DNA of 64,000 nucleotides from Pseudomonadota bacterium (GCA_030685065.1 JAUXQH010000001.1:62001-126000), one strand, 5' to 3'. Numbered from the stretch's first letter, positions 18,016-27,782 are shown. A program made the numbers and translations. Notes: generated by a model not told the origin, from the letters alone.

Positions 18016-18378
18016 ATGCTATTCCTCGCATCGTTGCTCTCCATCCAGGCGCGCGCCGACTCGCCGCTCCCTGCCAACCCGCTCCCCACGCTTGCCGACG
18101 ACGATCTTCTGGACGGCCGCCGCTTCACGAATGCGCGTTACCTCGACCTTCCGAGCGGCAAGGGCACGGATGGCCGCAGGTTGCCCGAAGGCACGACTCC
18201 GAGGCCGCTCCACACCGAGTCGCTCGACCACGCGCCCGCGCACGATCTGCGCGGCCTCGTCTCGCTCGTTCCGGGCATGGTGCGCACGCGGCACGGCGTG
18301 GCGTTCTCGGACGGGTCCACGATCGCCCTGTACGTCGACGGCCTTCGGTGGGATCGCTCGGGGCTGGTCGGGCGCTGA
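18016..18378 (+). CDS. Short secreted protein resembling a TonB receptor plug fragment
   Basis: 120 residues. The N-terminus is signal-like (MLFLASLLSIQARA then D-S-P-L-P). The second half, AHDLRGLVSLVPGMVRTRHG and then STIALYVDGLRWD, matches the pattern in TonB receptor plugs where L-x-x-L-V-P-G-V is followed by a YVDG loop. The frame then stops, with no barrel. GAGG lies seven bases before the ATG. A longer in-frame extension to 17782 exists but would overlap the divergent receptor start. It is either a decayed receptor or a free-standing plug-like periplasmic protein. Coding status is likely but not certain. Confidence 0.55.
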   Translation: MLFLASLLSIQARADSPLPANPLPTLADDDLLDGRRFTNARYLDLPSGKGTDGRRLPEGTTPRPLHTESLDHAPAHDLRGLVSLVPGMVRTRHGVAFSDGSTIALYVDGLRWDRSGLVGR

Positions 18379-18562
18379 CGGACGCAACCGGAAAGGAGCA
18401 AGCACCCGAGCAACTTGACATCGGTCTCGGGGGACACGAGGTCCGAATGAAGCTCGGTCACCCAAACCACGAGGTCACCCGTCTCGTTCTTGCCACTCAA
18501 GACCCAACGGGTACCCGAACCTCCACAATCCCGCTACCGCCCGCGCCAGGGGCCTGAAGCGC

Positions 18563-18598
18563 GGCCGCCGCCCGGGGCGGCCAGTAGCTATAGCTACT
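18563..18598. terminator. GC hairpin plus 16-bp palindrome at the end of the SRPBCC gene
   Basis: GGCCGCC (18563-18569) pairs with GGCGGCC (18576-18582) over a 6-base loop. It is immediately followed by the perfect palindrome AGTAGCTATAGCTACT (18583-18598), which contains the stop codon of the minus-strand SRPBCC gene. Read from the minus strand this is stop, AT-containing stem, then GC stem: a plausible transcription end. The palindrome may also bind a protein. Confidence 0.45.
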
Positions 18599-19247
18599 CC
18601 TTCCCGCCCTCGACGGGTGTGGCAACGGCCGTCTTCGCAGCCTCTTCGGCGGCGGCCCTGTCGGCATCCGCCTGAGCCGCGGTAGCGGCCGCGATCGCTA
18701 CCTGCTTGCCCTCGGCGACGGTCTTCAGCTCGGCGAGCCCCAGCTCGATGTCGGTGCCGAGCGCCTTGTCCATGTCCACGAACAAACCGAAGGCCTTGCC
18801 CAGGAAATTGTGGTTCCCATCCATCGACCACGTCACCAACGAGCCGGTCGGCGTACCCGCGAGGGTGAGCGCACAGGTTGCAGTGGACTCCATCGGCTCC
18901 ACGAACTCCAGCTTGATACCAACCTTCTGGCCAGGTACGCTCTCCTCGATCGTCAGCTTGCCCTTGCCGACATCCCCGTTGCCGCTCCACGCAAACGACT
19001 GACCGACGCCCGCCGCGGGGCCTTCGAAGGTCTTCTGCATGTTGGGATCCTGCTTGTCGAACGGCGCCCCGAAAAGCACAAAAACACCCGAAAACTCATG
19101 GAGATCGTCGAGAACACCGAACACGAGATCGGCTGGAGCAGCGACCTCGAGCTTGCGCTCTACGTGGTAGGCGGCCGGCCGCGTGGCCACCACCGCTACG
19201 AAAATGACCAAGACACCCGCAACACCGATGAGAATTTTCGCGAGCAT
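18594..19247 (-). CDS. SRPBCC (START/Bet v1-like) protein with N-terminal membrane anchor
   Basis: 217 residues. A single N-terminal hydrophobic helix (KILIGVAGVLVIFVAVVATR) anchors a polyketide cyclase/dehydrase-like SRPBCC domain, residues about 28-180. Its usual opening strand is A-A-Y-H-V-E-R-K-L-E-V-A-A-P-A-D, then VFGVLDDLHEFSGVFVLFG, GVGQSFAWSGNGDVGKGKLT and NHNFLGKAFGLFVDMDKALG. The last 35 residues are Ala-rich. GGAGGG lies five bases before the ATG. The substrate of the hydrophobic pocket is unknown. The gene uses more A/T-ending codons than its neighbours (AAA, AAT, ACA), hinting at a different origin. An open frame extending far upstream on this strand is antisense to exonuclease III and is not used. 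Confidence 0.82.
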   Translation of the reverse strand: MLAKILIGVAGVLVIFVAVVATRPAAYHVERKLEVAAPADLVFGVLDDLHEFSGVFVLFGAPFDKQDPNMQKTFEGPAAGVGQSFAWSGNGDVGKGKLTIEESVPGQKVGIKLEFVEPMESTATCALTLAGTPTGSLVTWSMDGNHNFLGKAFGLFVDMDKALGTDIELGLAELKTVAEGKQVAIAAATAAQADADRAAAEEAAKTAVATPVEGGKE

Positions 19248-19283
19248 CGAAGCCCTCCTGCCGGCGCGACCGTAACCGTTCCC

Positions 19284-19310
19284 GCCCCTTCGCCCCGCGC
19301 CGGAAGGGGC
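19284..19310. repeat. Inverted repeat between divergent SRPBCC and exonuclease genes
   Basis: GCCCCTTC (19284-19291) pairs with GAAGGGGC (19303-19310) over an 11-base loop. It sits between two divergent start codons, so it is more likely an operator or leader structure than a terminator. Nothing else in this 114-base gap is recognisable. Confidence 0.35.
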
Positions 19311-19361
19311 CGCCCGGGCGCCCGAACCGGTTAAACTCGCGGCGCTCCCCGGAAGGCCCCG

Positions 19362-20126
19362 ATGAACATCACCACCTGGAACGTGAACTCGGTCCGCGCG
19401 CGCTTGGACCGCGTGCTCGCGTGGATCGACGCCTATCAGCCCGACGTCCTGGGCCTCCAGGAGCTGAAGTGTCAGGACGCGGAGCTGCCGATCGAGCGCT
19501 TCCGCGAGCGCGGCTACCACGTGGAGTGCCTGGGCCAGAAGACGTACAATGGCGTCGCCCTGCTCTCGAAGAAGCCCATGACCGACGTGGTCAAGGGGTT
19601 TCCCAACCCGGACGATCCGCAGGCCCGCGGCATCTCCGCGGTGATCGACGGCATCCGCATCGTGAACCTGTACTGCCCCAACGGCGGCGAGCTCACGTCG
19701 GAGAAGTACCCCTACAAGCTCGGCTGGTACGACCGGCTCGTCATGGAGCTCACCCAGTGGGCGCACGGGCCGCTGATCGTGTGTGGGGACTTCAACATCG
19801 CCCCGGCGGACGCCGATGTGTACGATCCGAAGGGGTGGGAGGGGCAGGTGCTGGTCAGCGCCCCGGAGCGCGAGCGGTTCCAACGCATCCTCGGGCTCGG
19901 CCTCACCGACGCCTGGCGTGCCTTCCACAAGGAGCCCAACGTCTACACCTGGTGGGACTACCGCGGCAACGGCTACGCGATGAACCAGGGCCTCCGCATC
20001 GACCATCACCTGGTCACGAAAGACATCCTCGCCCGCGCGACGGACGTGTCGGTCGACCACGAGGAGCGGGGCCGCCCGCAGGCGAGCGATCACGCACCCG
20101 TCACGTTGCACCTGCGCGATCGCTGA
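19362..20126 (+). CDS. xthA: Exodeoxyribonuclease III (AP endonuclease family)
   Basis: 254 residues, the standard length. Motifs of the exonuclease-endonuclease-phosphatase fold are complete: TWNVNSVRARL, the metal-binding Glu in GLQELKCQD, the NLYCPNGGE strand, GDFNIAPADADV, TWWDYRG, and the C-terminal RIDHHLV and SDHAPVTLHL. It cleaves DNA 5' of abasic sites and degrades duplex DNA 3' to 5' in base excision repair. AAGG lies about five bases before the ATG. It appears to be a single-gene unit; the next gene begins 72 bases later and is functionally unrelated. Confidence 0.95.
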   Translation: MNITTWNVNSVRARLDRVLAWIDAYQPDVLGLQELKCQDAELPIERFRERGYHVECLGQKTYNGVALLSKKPMTDVVKGFPNPDDPQARGISAVIDGIRIVNLYCPNGGELTSEKYPYKLGWYDRLVMELTQWAHGPLIVCGDFNIAPADADVYDPKGWEGQVLVSAPERERFQRILGLGLTDAWRAFHKEPNVYTWWDYRGNGYAMNQGLRIDHHLVTKDILARATDVSVDHEERGRPQASDHAPVTLHLRDR

Positions 20127-20198
20127 GTCGTCGCCCGCGCTCCTGCTTGCACGGGTGGAGGGCCCGGGGAAAGGGGGCGGGCAGAAGAAGGCGGGCCC

Positions 20199-21293
20199 AT
20201 GACCCTTGACCGCACAGGCAGGATCGCGCTGCTCTCGTTGATGAGCATCGCCACGATCACGACGGTACAAGCGGAGGCGCCCGGGGAGGCGGAGGAGCAC
20301 GCCCTCCCCGCCGTCCACCCGGCGGATCAGCTGCTCGCGCGGCTCCGGTACGTGCGCGGTGACTACGCCCATGCGATGGAAGGCGGGAAGATCGCGGACG
20401 CCCACGAGTACGAGGAGCAGGTCGAGCTGATGGAGCACGCCCTCGCGCTCGCCTCGCCGCTCCCCCTCTCGACGCCCACGCGCACCGCGCTCGGCGCCAT
20501 CCTCGCGGCGGTGAAGCGGCAGGCTCCGGCGGCCGAGGTCACGGCGGCCTGCGACGCGCTGCTCGTGCGCCTCGCGGACGAGCTCTGGCTCGAGATCGAC
20601 CCGCCCGACCCGAGCCTGCTGGCCGAGGGCGCCACGTTGTATGGGACGAACTGCGCGAGCTGCCACGGGACGCGCGGAGAGGGCCCCGCCGCCGAGCTCG
20701 GGCTGGTCCCCGCGCCGATCGCGTTCGCCGACGCCGCCGTGGCCGCCCAACTCTCGCCGCGACGGATCTACGAAGCGGTGACCTTCGGCGTGCCCGAGAC
20801 GGCGATGGTCCCGCGCGGCGACACGCTCTCCGAGCCGGAGCGGTGGGCGCTCGCCTTTTACGTGGCAGGTTTCGGGACGCGCGGCAGTCGGTTGGTCCGG
20901 GATCCGGTGACGGTGCCCTCCCTGACGCTCGAAGACCTCGCGGACGCGACCAACTCTGCGCTCGCCTCCGAGGCGCCGAAGGGCGTCGCCCCCAACGCCG
21001 CGGTCGCCACGTGGCGGGGCCCGTTGGTGTCCGAGGCGGCACGATCCCCGTGGCTCGAGATGCGCGCCGACACCCGCGCATGGGCGGACGGCGGGGGCCG
21101 CGACGCGCTGGTGCGCCTGCGGGTCCGGTGGGAGGCCGAGCGCAAGGCGCTCACGCTGGTGAACCGGCGGCTCGCGGCGCGGGTGGGCACGGAGATCGCG
21201 ACGCTCGCGACGGTGCAGACGCCCGCCCGGGCGCGGGACGCGGCGCGCACGCTGGCGACGTCGTTGGCGGAGGTCGAGCGGGGGCTGCGGTAG
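20199..21293 (+). CDS. Periplasmic c-type cytochrome protein resembling the N-terminal half of FTR1 iron-permease fusions
   Basis: 364 residues. A signal peptide ending V-Q-A is followed by a helical domain with YVRGDYAHAMEGG and HEYEEQVELM. A single haem site C-A-S-C-H sits at about 152-156, with a likely Met axial ligand in ETAMVPRGD, and a helical tail. FTR1-family fusions in many bacteria have this order (helical Asp/Tyr/Glu-rich domain, cytochrome c, helical region) before the permease, but here the protein ends with no membrane segments. It may act in periplasmic iron or electron transfer with a permease encoded elsewhere. The resemblance is from pattern only. AAGG lies seven bases before the start. 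Confidence 0.75.
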   Translation: MTLDRTGRIALLSLMSIATITTVQAEAPGEAEEHALPAVHPADQLLARLRYVRGDYAHAMEGGKIADAHEYEEQVELMEHALALASPLPLSTPTRTALGAILAAVKRQAPAAEVTAACDALLVRLADELWLEIDPPDPSLLAEGATLYGTNCASCHGTRGEGPAAELGLVPAPIAFADAAVAAQLSPRRIYEAVTFGVPETAMVPRGDTLSEPERWALAFYVAGFGTRGSRLVRDPVTVPSLTLEDLADATNSALASEAPKGVAPNAAVATWRGPLVSEAARSPWLEMRADTRAWADGGGRDALVRLRVRWEAERKALTLVNRRLAARVGTEIATLATVQTPARARDAARTLATSLAEVERGLR

Positions 21294-21310
21294 GGATCGC
21301 GCGCCCCTCC

Positions 21311-22009
21311 CTACGCCCCCCCCTCGCGCACCGCGGCCACCAGCGCCTTCACGTGCCGAACGATCTCCATCTCGAGCGCGCGGGTGATCGAGAGCTGCCA
21401 CGCCTCCGCCGCGCCCGTGAGCCCATCCCAGAGGTTGGGCGCTTGGGGGAGCGCCTCGAGCCGGGCGCGCCACACCAGGTCGGCGTCCGCGCAGGCCTGG
21501 CGCAGGGCGCGGCTCCCCGCGAGGAACTGGGCGCGGGCTTCGTCGGGGCGGCGGCTGCGCAGGATGATCGGCTCGAGGTGGGCGGCGGTCTTGGCCCACC
21601 CCTCGGCGGCCTTGTCGTCCAGCCCCTCCATCAGCCGCGCGAGCGGCGCGGTGGCCGCGGCGAGGGAGCCGGCGGCGAGCCCGGCGCGCATCCCGGCCTG
21701 CATGGCCGTGCCGATGCCCTTGTGCAGATCCTGGAAGGGCTGGAGCGCGGGCACCAGGGAGTCGCTGTAGCGCTCGATCAGCACCCGGTCGTCATCGAAC
21801 GCGATCAACGCGCGCCCGAGCTCGGCCGCGCCGACCTCCCACGCGCCGACGATGCTCGAGCCCGACTTCTTGAGCTCGCCGTCGACCTGCTCTTCGAGCT
21901 CCTTCCACACCTCCGCCATGGCGGGGGTGAACCCGGAACCGATGCCGGCCGGCGCGCCGCGCCGGGAGCCGGGGGAGAGGCGCACGCGCAAACGAGAGAG
22001 GAGTCCCAT
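21311..22009 (-). CDS. Conserved-looking helical protein of unknown function
   Basis: 232 residues, mostly alpha-helical, no signal peptide or clear membrane segment. A Gly/Ala-rich stretch, GTAMQAGMRAGLAAGSLAAA (residues about 103-122), could pack against a membrane. Notable strings are AEVWKELEEQVDGELKKSG and YSDSLVPALQPFQDLHKGIG. AGAGG lies six bases before the ATG. It converges with the cytochrome gene and is divergent from the AAA ATPase gene, 56 bases away. I do not recognise a family. Confidence 0.7.
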   Translation of the reverse strand: MGLLSRLRVRLSPGSRRGAPAGIGSGFTPAMAEVWKELEEQVDGELKKSGSSIVGAWEVGAAELGRALIAFDDDRVLIERYSDSLVPALQPFQDLHKGIGTAMQAGMRAGLAAGSLAAATAPLARLMEGLDDKAAEGWAKTAAHLEPIILRSRRPDEARAQFLAGSRALRQACADADLVWRARLEALPQAPNLWDGLTGAAEAWQLSITRALEMEIVRHVKALVAAVREGGA

Positions 22010-22065
22010 GCGGCACCTCTACCGCGAAGCTCGAAGGAGCGCCGCGCACGGTTATCCTTCCCGGT

Positions 22066-23805
22066 ATGCCCACCGACCCCCGGGACCCCTTCCCCCCCCG
22101 GCCCGATGCCCCGCCCGCGCCGCCCGACCGGACGGTCGACGGGCGGCAGGAAAACGCCTTCCTTCGCCGGCGCCCCTGGCCCCTCGCGGGGGAGCGCCCC
22201 CCCCGGGACGACGGCGAGAACGTGTCCCACATCGAGCGGGTTCCCCGCCCGGAGCCGGTCGCCCGCATCGGTCCGCCTCCCCGGCTCGACACCTTGGACG
22301 AACCGCGCCGCACCCCGCCGTGGGGGGCCGCCGGTGCGCTGCCGCTGGAGACCACGGACGAGGTCCGTCGGGCGCCCCGGGATCTGGCGCCGGCGCGCGA
22401 CCCGGCCCCGCCCCGTGACCTCGCCCCGAGCCGCGACCTCGCCCCGAGCCGGGACCTCCCCCGCGAGCGCGACCTGCCCGCCGCGCGCGAGCTCCCTCCG
22501 CCCCGGGACCTGCCCCGCGAGTCGACCGACGAGCAGCGCCGCATCGAGGAGCGCGCCGCGCCGAAGGAGCCGCGCACGTGGGACGAGGCCGGGCTCGATC
22601 CGGTGTTCGGCGAGCAGCTCGTGCTCCGCTACCTCGTGGGGGTGAGCACCGAGTCCGCGCGGCAGGTGGCGAACGACCTCTGCCTCGCGCTCCCGATGAT
22701 GAAGGAGCTCCTCGAGCAGCTCAAGCAGGCCAAGCTGCTCCAGCACCGCGGCTCCACCCCCATGGGAGACTTCATCTACGAGGTCACCGAGGCCGGGCGG
22801 AGCAAAGCGATCGACTACAAGCGGCTCTGCGCGTATGTCGGGCCCGCGCCGGTGCCGTGGCCGCAGTACCTCCAGAGCGTGCGTGACCAGTCGCTCCGCA
22901 GCCGCGCACCGACCCCCGACGACCTCTTGCGCGCGTTCGAAGATCTGATCGTGTCCGACGACATCCTCCAGCGCCTCGGCCCCGCGATCACGAGCGGGCG
23001 CGCCATGTTCCTCCATGGCGATCCGGGAAACGGGAAGACGAGCATCGCCGAGCGCATCACCCGCTGCTTCGGGGACGACATCTGGATCCCCCACGCCCTC
23101 TTGATCGACGGGCACCTCGTCAAGCTCTACGACCCCGCCACCCACGAGGCGGTGGAGCCCTCGGCGCGGCCGGGGAGCCTCGCCGACAAGCTCGACCGCC
23201 GCTGGATCCGCATCAAGCGTCCGACCGTGGTGGCCGGCGGCGAGCTGACCCTCGAGATGCTGGAGATCCAGGTCTCCTCGACGACCAACATCGGCGAGGC
23301 GCCGCTCCAGCTCAAGGCGAACTGCGGGACGCTCGTCATCGATGACTTCGGCCGCCAGCGCATCGAGCCGCAGGTGCTGTTGAACCGCTGGATCTTCCCG
23401 CTCGAGCGCCGCACCGATTTTCTCAAGCTCCCCGACGGCCGCAAGATCTCGGCCCCGTTCGATCCGTTGCTCATCTTCTCGACCAACCTCGAGCCGAGGG
23501 AGCTGGTGGACGAGGCGTTCCTCCGGCGCATCCCCTACAAGATCCAGGTGGCGGATCCGACCGAAGCCGAGTTCGTCGGCCTGGTGGAGGCCATCGCCGA
23601 CAAGCTGGAGATCCGGCTGATGGCGGGAGCGTGCAGCCACCTCGTCCAACGCCACTACCGCGAGCGCGGGCGCTCGCTGCGCTTCTGCCATCCGCGCGAT
23701 CTGCTCCTCCAGGTCGTCAACCAGTGCGCATACGACCGTCGGCCCCGCGTGGCCACCGCCCAGGACTTCGACCGCGCGGTCATGAACTACTTCGGGGCCC
23801 TCTGA
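22066..23805 (+). CDS. AAA-type ATPase with long disordered N-terminus
   Basis: 579 residues. Residues 1-170 are Pro/Arg-rich and include a run of RDLAP-type repeats; residues 175-290 form a small winged-helix-like helical region (LRYLVGVSTESARQVANDLC). The ATPase core has Walker A HGDPGNGKTS, Walker B GTLVIDDFGR and a sensor with STNLEPRELVDEAFLRRIPY. The C-terminal lid contains RSLRFCHPRDLLLQVVNQ. The domain is typical of stand-alone ATPases found near pilus or secretion genes in deltaproteobacteria, but such genes are not adjacent here. The COG0523 GTPase begins 65 bases downstream and is probably co-transcribed. Target unknown. Confidence 0.85.
   Translation: MPTDPRDPFPPRPDAPPAPPDRTVDGRQENAFLRRRPWPLAGERPPRDDGENVSHIERVPRPEPVARIGPPPRLDTLDEPRRTPPWGAAGALPLETTDEVRRAPRDLAPARDPAPPRDLAPSRDLAPSRDLPRERDLPAARELPPPRDLPRESTDEQRRIEERAAPKEPRTWDEAGLDPVFGEQLVLRYLVGVSTESARQVANDLCLALPMMKELLEQLKQAKLLQHRGSTPMGDFIYEVTEAGRSKAIDYKRLCAYVGPAPVPWPQYLQSVRDQSLRSRAPTPDDLLRAFEDLIVSDDILQRLGPAITSGRAMFLHGDPGNGKTSIAERITRCFGDDIWIPHALLIDGHLVKLYDPATHEAVEPSARPGSLADKLDRRWIRIKRPTVVAGGELTLEMLEIQVSSTTNIGEAPLQLKANCGTLVIDDFGRQRIEPQVLLNRWIFPLERRTDFLKLPDGRKISAPFDPLLIFSTNLEPRELVDEAFLRRIPYKIQVADPTEAEFVGLVEAIADKLEIRLMAGACSHLVQRHYRERGRSLRFCHPRDLLLQVVNQCAYDRRPRVATAQDFDRAVMNYFGAL
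22409..22500 (+). repeat. In-frame tandem repeat encoding R-D-L-A-P units
   Basis: Degenerate 15-base units encode RDLAPSRDLAPSRDLPRERD in the disordered N-terminus of the AAA ATPase. The DNA copies are close in sequence, so the unit number may vary between strains by slippage. Confidence 0.6.
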
Positions 23806-23870
23806 ACGGCGCGCCCCCGGATCCGGCGGCGTCCCCGCCGGCGCCGCCGCCAGCGCCCCGGAAGGCCCGG

Positions 23871-24794
<924 letters not shown>

Positions 24795-24803
24795 AGCGGG
24801 GGC

Positions 24804-26321
24804 TTGTCCTCCGTCCGCGTAACGCTGCACCACCACTACCAGCTCGAGCTGAAGGTGGTCCACGCGCTCGAACCCCCACAGGGAGAGCGTAGCTTCGAAG
24901 CCTGGTTTTTCTTCCCCCCGTCCCTGGGGATCGACGAGCCGACGTTCCAGAAGGAGGTCTTCTACGACGAGGTGACCTCCTACGTGCGGTTCCAGACCCC
25001 ACGGATGAGCCTCGACCAGCTCTTCGCCGAGAACGAGCCCAAGTCCCCCTTCGCGTGGCTCGCCCGAAACGGGGCGCGCCTGACGTCGGGCACGGCGACC
25101 GAGGCCGACTTCGCCCGCGCGCTCCGCGAGCTACGGCTGGGCGCGGCGGTGTTCCGCGCGTCGGTACGCGACCACGCGCGCTTCGTCGCGTCCGAGCTCG
25201 GGAGCGGCGCCCCGCCGGCGGTGCTGGCGCGGCACGCCGAGGCGTCGAGCCGGTTCCACTCCGAGTGCTGCGAGGCGCTCGAACGCTACCGCGCCCTGCG
25301 GTTGCAATTCCTGGACGCGCGCACCCCCGCCCTCCTCCGCACCGCTATCGACGCCATCGACGATTTTCTGTCCGTCCAGGTGCTCGAAGGCTGGTTCTCC
25401 CTGCTGGAGACCTTCAACGTGCACGCGCAGAAGTGCGGCGCGCTCGTCGCCGCCCTGCGCACCGCAATCGCGACGGAGACCGCGTACCGCAAGAGCGCGG
25501 GCCACCTCCCCGCCCCGGCGGACGACGCCTCCACCAACGAGCGCTTCGTGGCGCGCGTGAACCTGCTCAAGAAGTGGGTGCTCGCCGTGTTGCACCTGCG
25601 CGTGCGATCGAGCCGGCGCGCCGAGCTCGCGCAGGACGCCCTGTTCGCCATCGCCGCCGCCGTGGCGATGGTCGTGGCGGTGTCGCTCCAGCTCATCGCC
25701 CTCTGGACCGTCGGCACGCCCTCGAGCCCGCAGGTGGGCGGCGCGACGGTGTTCACGTTCGTGGCCCTCGCGGTCGCCGGCTACATCCTCAAGGATCGCC
25801 TCAAGGAGCGGCTCAAGGTGTGGTTCCAGAAGGGCATCCCCTACTGGCTGTTCGACCGGCGCCAGGAGCTGCGCGTCGAGGCCGGCGGGGCGAGCATCGG
25901 ATCGGTCGAGGAGACCGTGCGCCTCCTCCGCGCGGCCGAGCTCGTGCCGCTCGTGGCGAGGCTCCGCGACGCAGGCGAGGAACCCCTCTTCGCGGAGCAG
26001 CGCGGCGAGGAGGACGTGATCCACTACCGCCGCAAGCTCCGGATCGACGGGAGCCGCGCGCGCGCCCAGGCCCCGGAGATGAGCGCGATCGACGAGATCC
26101 TGCGCCTGAACGTGACCCGCTGGCTGCGCCGGATGGACGATCCGGATCGGGCGCTCCTTCGCCTGACGGAGGACAACCACGTCCTCGTCGTCACGGCCAC
26201 GAAGACCTACCGCGTGACCCTCATCGTGGCGCGCGGCGGGGCCGAGCGGCGCTACGAGAAGTACTCGATCGTGCTCACGCGGGACGGCATCGAGCGCGTG
26301 GAGCAGGTGGGCGGGATCTGA
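24804..26321 (+). CDS. Membrane protein with two transmembrane helices, unknown function
   Basis: 505 residues from a TTG start 9 bases after the GTPase gene. A soluble N-terminal region of about 270 residues (VTLHHHYQLELKVVHAL, FEAWFFFPPSLGI) is followed by two membrane helices around residues 272-300 and 312-326 (AIAAAVAMVVAVSLQLIALW; VFTFVALAVAGYIL). A basic stretch KDRLKERLKVWFQK and a cytoplasmic C-terminal domain of about 170 residues complete the protein. No catalytic motif is evident. Genome spacing suggests co-transcription with the GTPase. The start is uncertain, since no good Shine-Dalgarno is seen; a downstream GTG is possible. Confidence 0.75.
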   Translation: MSSVRVTLHHHYQLELKVVHALEPPQGERSFEAWFFFPPSLGIDEPTFQKEVFYDEVTSYVRFQTPRMSLDQLFAENEPKSPFAWLARNGARLTSGTATEADFARALRELRLGAAVFRASVRDHARFVASELGSGAPPAVLARHAEASSRFHSECCEALERYRALRLQFLDARTPALLRTAIDAIDDFLSVQVLEGWFSLLETFNVHAQKCGALVAALRTAIATETAYRKSAGHLPAPADDASTNERFVARVNLLKKWVLAVLHLRVRSSRRAELAQDALFAIAAAVAMVVAVSLQLIALWTVGTPSSPQVGGATVFTFVALAVAGYILKDRLKERLKVWFQKGIPYWLFDRRQELRVEAGGASIGSVEETVRLLRAAELVPLVARLRDAGEEPLFAEQRGEEDVIHYRRKLRIDGSRARAQAPEMSAIDEILRLNVTRWLRRMDDPDRALLRLTEDNHVLVVTATKTYRVTLIVARGGAERRYEKYSIVLTRDGIERVEQVGGI

Positions 26322-26369
26322 CGGCTTCGCCGGGCGCTCCGCCGCGGTCGCCCACGACGCATTTGCCGA

Positions 26370-27758
26370 TCAGGCGAACGCCTCTCCCGGGAGCCGCGCC
26401 CGCTGCAGCTTGCCCATCGCGTTGCGGGGCAGGGCCGCCACGAACGCCCATCGCCGCGGGCGCTTGAGGCCGGACAGCTCCTTGGCCGCGAGCTCGAGCG
26501 CGGCGCGCAGCGCGTCGAGGGGGACGGTCCCGTCCGCGACGACGGCGCACGCGACGATCTCGTTCAGATCGAGGTCGGGGAGGCCGCAGCAGCCCACCTC
26601 CGCCACGCCCGCCACCTTCGCGAGGTGCACCTCCACCTCGGCCGGCGAGACGTTCACGCCGCCCACGATGACCAGGTCCTTCTTGCGGCCGATGATGCGG
26701 AGGTAGCCGCTCTCGTCGAGCTCGCCGGCGTCTCCGGTGCGGAAGTAGCCGTCCGCCGTGAAGGCGCCGGGGTCGGGGCGCGGCTCGTACCCGCCGAACA
26801 CGGAGGGGCCGCGCAGCTGGACCTCTCCCTCTACGATCCGCACGTCCACGCCGTCCAGCGGCGTTCCCACCGTGCCCGCGCGGCGCTCGCCGTGAAAGGG
26901 GTTCGACGCGATGATCACGGTCTCCGTCATGCCGTAGCGCTCGAGCACCCGGTGCCCGGTGGCGGCGTACACCGCGTCGGAGAGCTCGGCGGGCAGGCCG
27001 TCCGACCCGGACACCAGCAGCCTCAGCGCGCGGAACGCGTCGGGATGCGCGTGCATGGTGTCGAGCCACCGCCGGTAGTAGGTCGGCACGCCGTAGAAGT
27101 GGGTGGTGCCCGCGGGAGGCAGCACGGGATCGAAGCGCGCGGTCACGACGGCGCTGGCGCCGCGGAGGAGCGTGCCGTGCAGGCCGAGGACCAGGCCGTG
27201 GGTGTGGAAGAGCGGGAGGCAGAGCCAGAGGCGATCCTCCGGCGAAAGCTCCCAGCGCCTCGCCAGCGCGTCCAGGTTGCGCTCCCACATCGCGAAGGTC
27301 TGCGGGGTGCCCTTGGCGCGGCCGGTGGTGCCCGACGTGAACAACCAGCACGTCACGTCCCCTGGGGGGGTGGGCCAGGTGCCGAGGGGCGCGCCCTCCT
27401 CCACCGTGGTGACCACGGGCACACCCGCGTAGATTGACGGATCACGCGCGATGACGAGCCGCGGCGCGGCGTCCTCGACGATCGGGCCCACCTCGGCGGC
27501 GCGATAATGGGCGTTCAACGGCACGCGAACCGCGCCGATCGCCATGCAGCCGAGGTGCGCCGCGACCAGATCCCGCCCGTTTTCGAGCTGGACGCACACC
27601 TTGTCGCCCGGACCGACGCCGAGGGCCGAAAGCCAGCCTCCTACGCGCTCTCCGAGCGCCCGGAGCTCCCCGTGGGTGTACGGCAGCCCATCGAGGACGA
27701 GGCCCGCGGAGTCGGGATCGACGGCGAGCCAGCGGGCGAGGAACGACGGGTGTGGCAT
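26370..27758 (-). CDS. matB: Acyl-CoA synthetase, probable malonyl-CoA synthetase (MatB/ACSF3-like)
   Basis: 462 residues, shorter than long-chain ligases. Motifs are the P-loop LFTSGTTGRAKGTPQT, LERYGMTET followed by SNPFHGERRAGTVGTPLDGV, and FRTGDAGELDESGYLRIIGR with KDLVIVGGVNVSPAE. The RYGMTET-SNP-x-x-GERR-x-GTVG string is the hallmark of MatB-type enzymes that ligate malonate or methylmalonate to CoA. The malonate-making pyrimidine pathway at the left of the window gives this a plausible substrate. No Shine-Dalgarno is seen. It is divergent from the penicillin-binding protein with only 24 bases between start codons. A different short-chain acid remains possible. Confidence 0.8.
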   Translation of the reverse strand: MPHPSFLARWLAVDPDSAGLVLDGLPYTHGELRALGERVGGWLSALGVGPGDKVCVQLENGRDLVAAHLGCMAIGAVRVPLNAHYRAAEVGPIVEDAAPRLVIARDPSIYAGVPVVTTVEEGAPLGTWPTPPGDVTCWLFTSGTTGRAKGTPQTFAMWERNLDALARRWELSPEDRLWLCLPLFHTHGLVLGLHGTLLRGASAVVTARFDPVLPPAGTTHFYGVPTYYRRWLDTMHAHPDAFRALRLLVSGSDGLPAELSDAVYAATGHRVLERYGMTETVIIASNPFHGERRAGTVGTPLDGVDVRIVEGEVQLRGPSVFGGYEPRPDPGAFTADGYFRTGDAGELDESGYLRIIGRKKDLVIVGGVNVSPAEVEVHLAKVAGVAEVGCCGLPDLDLNEIVACAVVADGTVPLDALRAALELAAKELSGLKRPRRWAFVAALPRNAMGKLQRARLPGEAFA

Positions 27759-27782
27759 CCGAGCGCGTTAACCGGCCGACAC

